NCBI GenBank assembly: GCA_004296885.1
Contig: SCVN01000009.1
Coordinates: forward strand, 1-39,985
Source: Nitrospirota bacterium
GTDB taxonomy: Bacteria; Nitrospirota; Nitrospiria; Nitrospirales; Nitrospiraceae
Direction: 5' to 3'
DNA: 39,985 nucleotides
The notes under the pieces: model-generated
Database searches by the model: none
Told to the model about the DNA's origin: nothing
The model's input: the letters and a program-made list of their open reading frames with translations, nothing else
Shown: piece after piece, positions 39,219 to 39,985 of the stretch
Position numbering within the stretch: the first letter of the stretch is position 1
How the letters are laid out: the number at the start of each line of letters is the position of its first letter
Made by a program: the position numbers and the translations under genes

Positions 39219-39985
39219 CTAGAATCCATTCAGCAGGTCACGGACCTTGCGCAACAAGATTTCCGAGGAGAAGGGCTTCTGCAAGAACGCCTTGATCGAA
39301 TCCGGCAGCTCCTGCGAATCCATCGGCTGGTCGGCATAGCCGGACATATAGAGCACTTTCAGGTTCGGATACCGCGGAATCAGCTGCCGGACAAGATCGC
39401 GCCCGCCCATTGCCGGCATCACCAGATCCACCACCGCCAGGTGGATCGGCCCTGCGTAGTCCCGACACGCCTGGAGCGCCGCCTGGCCACCCTCTGCTTC
39501 CAGGACCCGATAGCCCTTCTCCCTGAGGGCGGCGTGCAGCACTTTGCGCACCGCGGGTTCATCTTCAGCCAACAGAATCGTTTCGTTCCCCGTCAGCGCA
39601 TCGGTTGCCGGCCGCGCCGGCCCGGCCGCTTCCGCCGCCGGCTCCACCGCCGGGAGCAGAATAGTAAACCGAGTGCCCTGCCCGGGCTGGCTGGCGACCC
39701 GAATGTGTCCCCCGATCTGCGCGATCAGTCCGTAGACCGTCGAAAGTCCCAGGCCGGTGCCCTTGCCCACTTCCTTGGTCGTAAAGAACGGCTCGAAGAT
39801 CCGTTCCATAACCTCCGGCGGCATCCCGCAGCCCGTATCGCGCACGGTGAGCACCGTGTAGACGCCCCGCGGAATCCCCGGATAGGCCTCACCCGCATTC
39901 TCCCAGAGGGTCAGTTGGGAGGTCGCGATCGTCACCACGCCGCCTTTCGGCATGGCGTCCCGCGCGTTGTTCACCAAATTGAGCA
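39219..39985 (-). CDS. Hybrid histidine kinase paralogue, N-terminus beyond window
   Basis: The last 255 or so residues of a hybrid kinase are present; the frame runs off the window end. Visible are the HATPase domain ([43 protein letters not shown]) and a receiver ([44 protein letters not shown]). It aligns almost residue for residue with the kinase at 37250-39145, and DNA identity is complete over the final 118 bp. The stop codon lies 73 nt before the GTG of the next gene, so the two are probably co-transcribed. The sensor domain is not in the window. Confidence 0.9.
   Translation of the reverse strand, partial: LNLVNNARDAMPKGGVVTIATSQLTLWENAGEAYPGIPRGVYTVLTVRDTGCGMPPEVMERIFEPFFTTKEVGKGTGLGLSTVYGLIAQIGGHIRVASQPGQGTRFTILLPAVEPAAEAAGPARPATDALTGNETILLAEDEPAVRKVLHAALREKGYRVLEAEGGQAALQACRDYAGPIHLAVVDLVMPAMGGRDLVRQLIPRYPNLKVLYMSGYADQPMDSQELPDSIKAFLQKPFSSEILLRKVRDLLNGF
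39868..39985. repeat. 118-bp exact copy shared with 37899-38016
   Basis: The segment is identical to 37899-38016 over all 118 bases and runs to the window edge, so the identity may continue. It encodes the HATPase N-box region of both tandem kinases. Confidence 0.85.

Noticed and set aside
1-39985. CRISPR arrays, rRNA, tRNA, insertion sequence with transposase, phage genes
   Set aside because: No regularly spaced repeats, no cloverleaf I could fold, and no transposase or phage protein among the translations.

Overview
The window is GC-rich and densely coded, with no rRNA, tRNA or CRISPR. Gene content points to a Gram-negative bacterium with an outer membrane, most like Nitrospira or a relative (Nitrospirota). 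The pointers are an Omp85-type barrel, a lipoprotein RND efflux system, several hybrid histidine kinases, an FhlA-like sigma-54 activator, a TIGR02943-like ECF sigma factor and a DHH-CBS-nucleotidyltransferase fusion. The genus is inferred from resemblance only.

Layout. 1-5.7 kb: a partial GAF protein, an amidohydrolase, a short J-domain protein, an MFS transporter and an Omp85-type barrel. 5.7-11 kb: a hybrid histidine kinase and the DHH/CBS/tRNA-nucleotidyltransferase fusion. 11.1-17.4 kb (leftward): an operon of TVP38-like membrane protein, disulfide oxidoreductase and DUF3047 protein, preceded by an operon of glycogen debranching enzyme, ECF sigma factor and ZAS anti-sigma factor. 17.6-19.3 kb: a small membrane protein, a CoA-binding protein and a Tat-exported aldo/keto reductase. 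19.5-20.7 kb: an AT-richer gene with a PD-(D/E)XK-like motif, followed by a MITE-like repeat. 20.7-21.3 kb: exported MsrA. 21.5-29.05 kb: one long leftward operon of small membrane protein, old-yellow-enzyme reductase, STAS protein, and RND adaptor, pump and outer-membrane factor. 29.3-31.3 kb: its probable sigma-54 activator. 31.4-32.3 kb: a flavin reductase operon. 32.5-32.7 kb: a second MITE-like copy. 32.7-36.6 kb: a beta-helix protein divergent from coaE-trxB-thiI. 36.6 kb to the end: an SRPBCC protein and two tandem paralogous hybrid histidine kinases, the second cut by the window edge.

Regulation is the most informative part. (1) Three leftward promoters carry the same motif with the same spacing, TGTAAG-N16-CGAC. 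They lie upstream of the debranching enzyme/sigma/anti-sigma operon, the TVP38/oxidoreductase/DUF3047 operon and msrA, which suggests a local ECF oxidative or thiol stress regulon. (2) The efflux operon has a complete sigma-54 control region: a -24/-12 promoter, an IHF-like site and three palindromes, next to the activator gene. That activator appears to lack about 11 residues including the Sensor I motif of its AAA+ domain. (3) At least seven genes without a Shine-Dalgarno sequence have a -35/-10 promoter ending 6-10 nt before the start codon, as expected for leaderless mRNAs.
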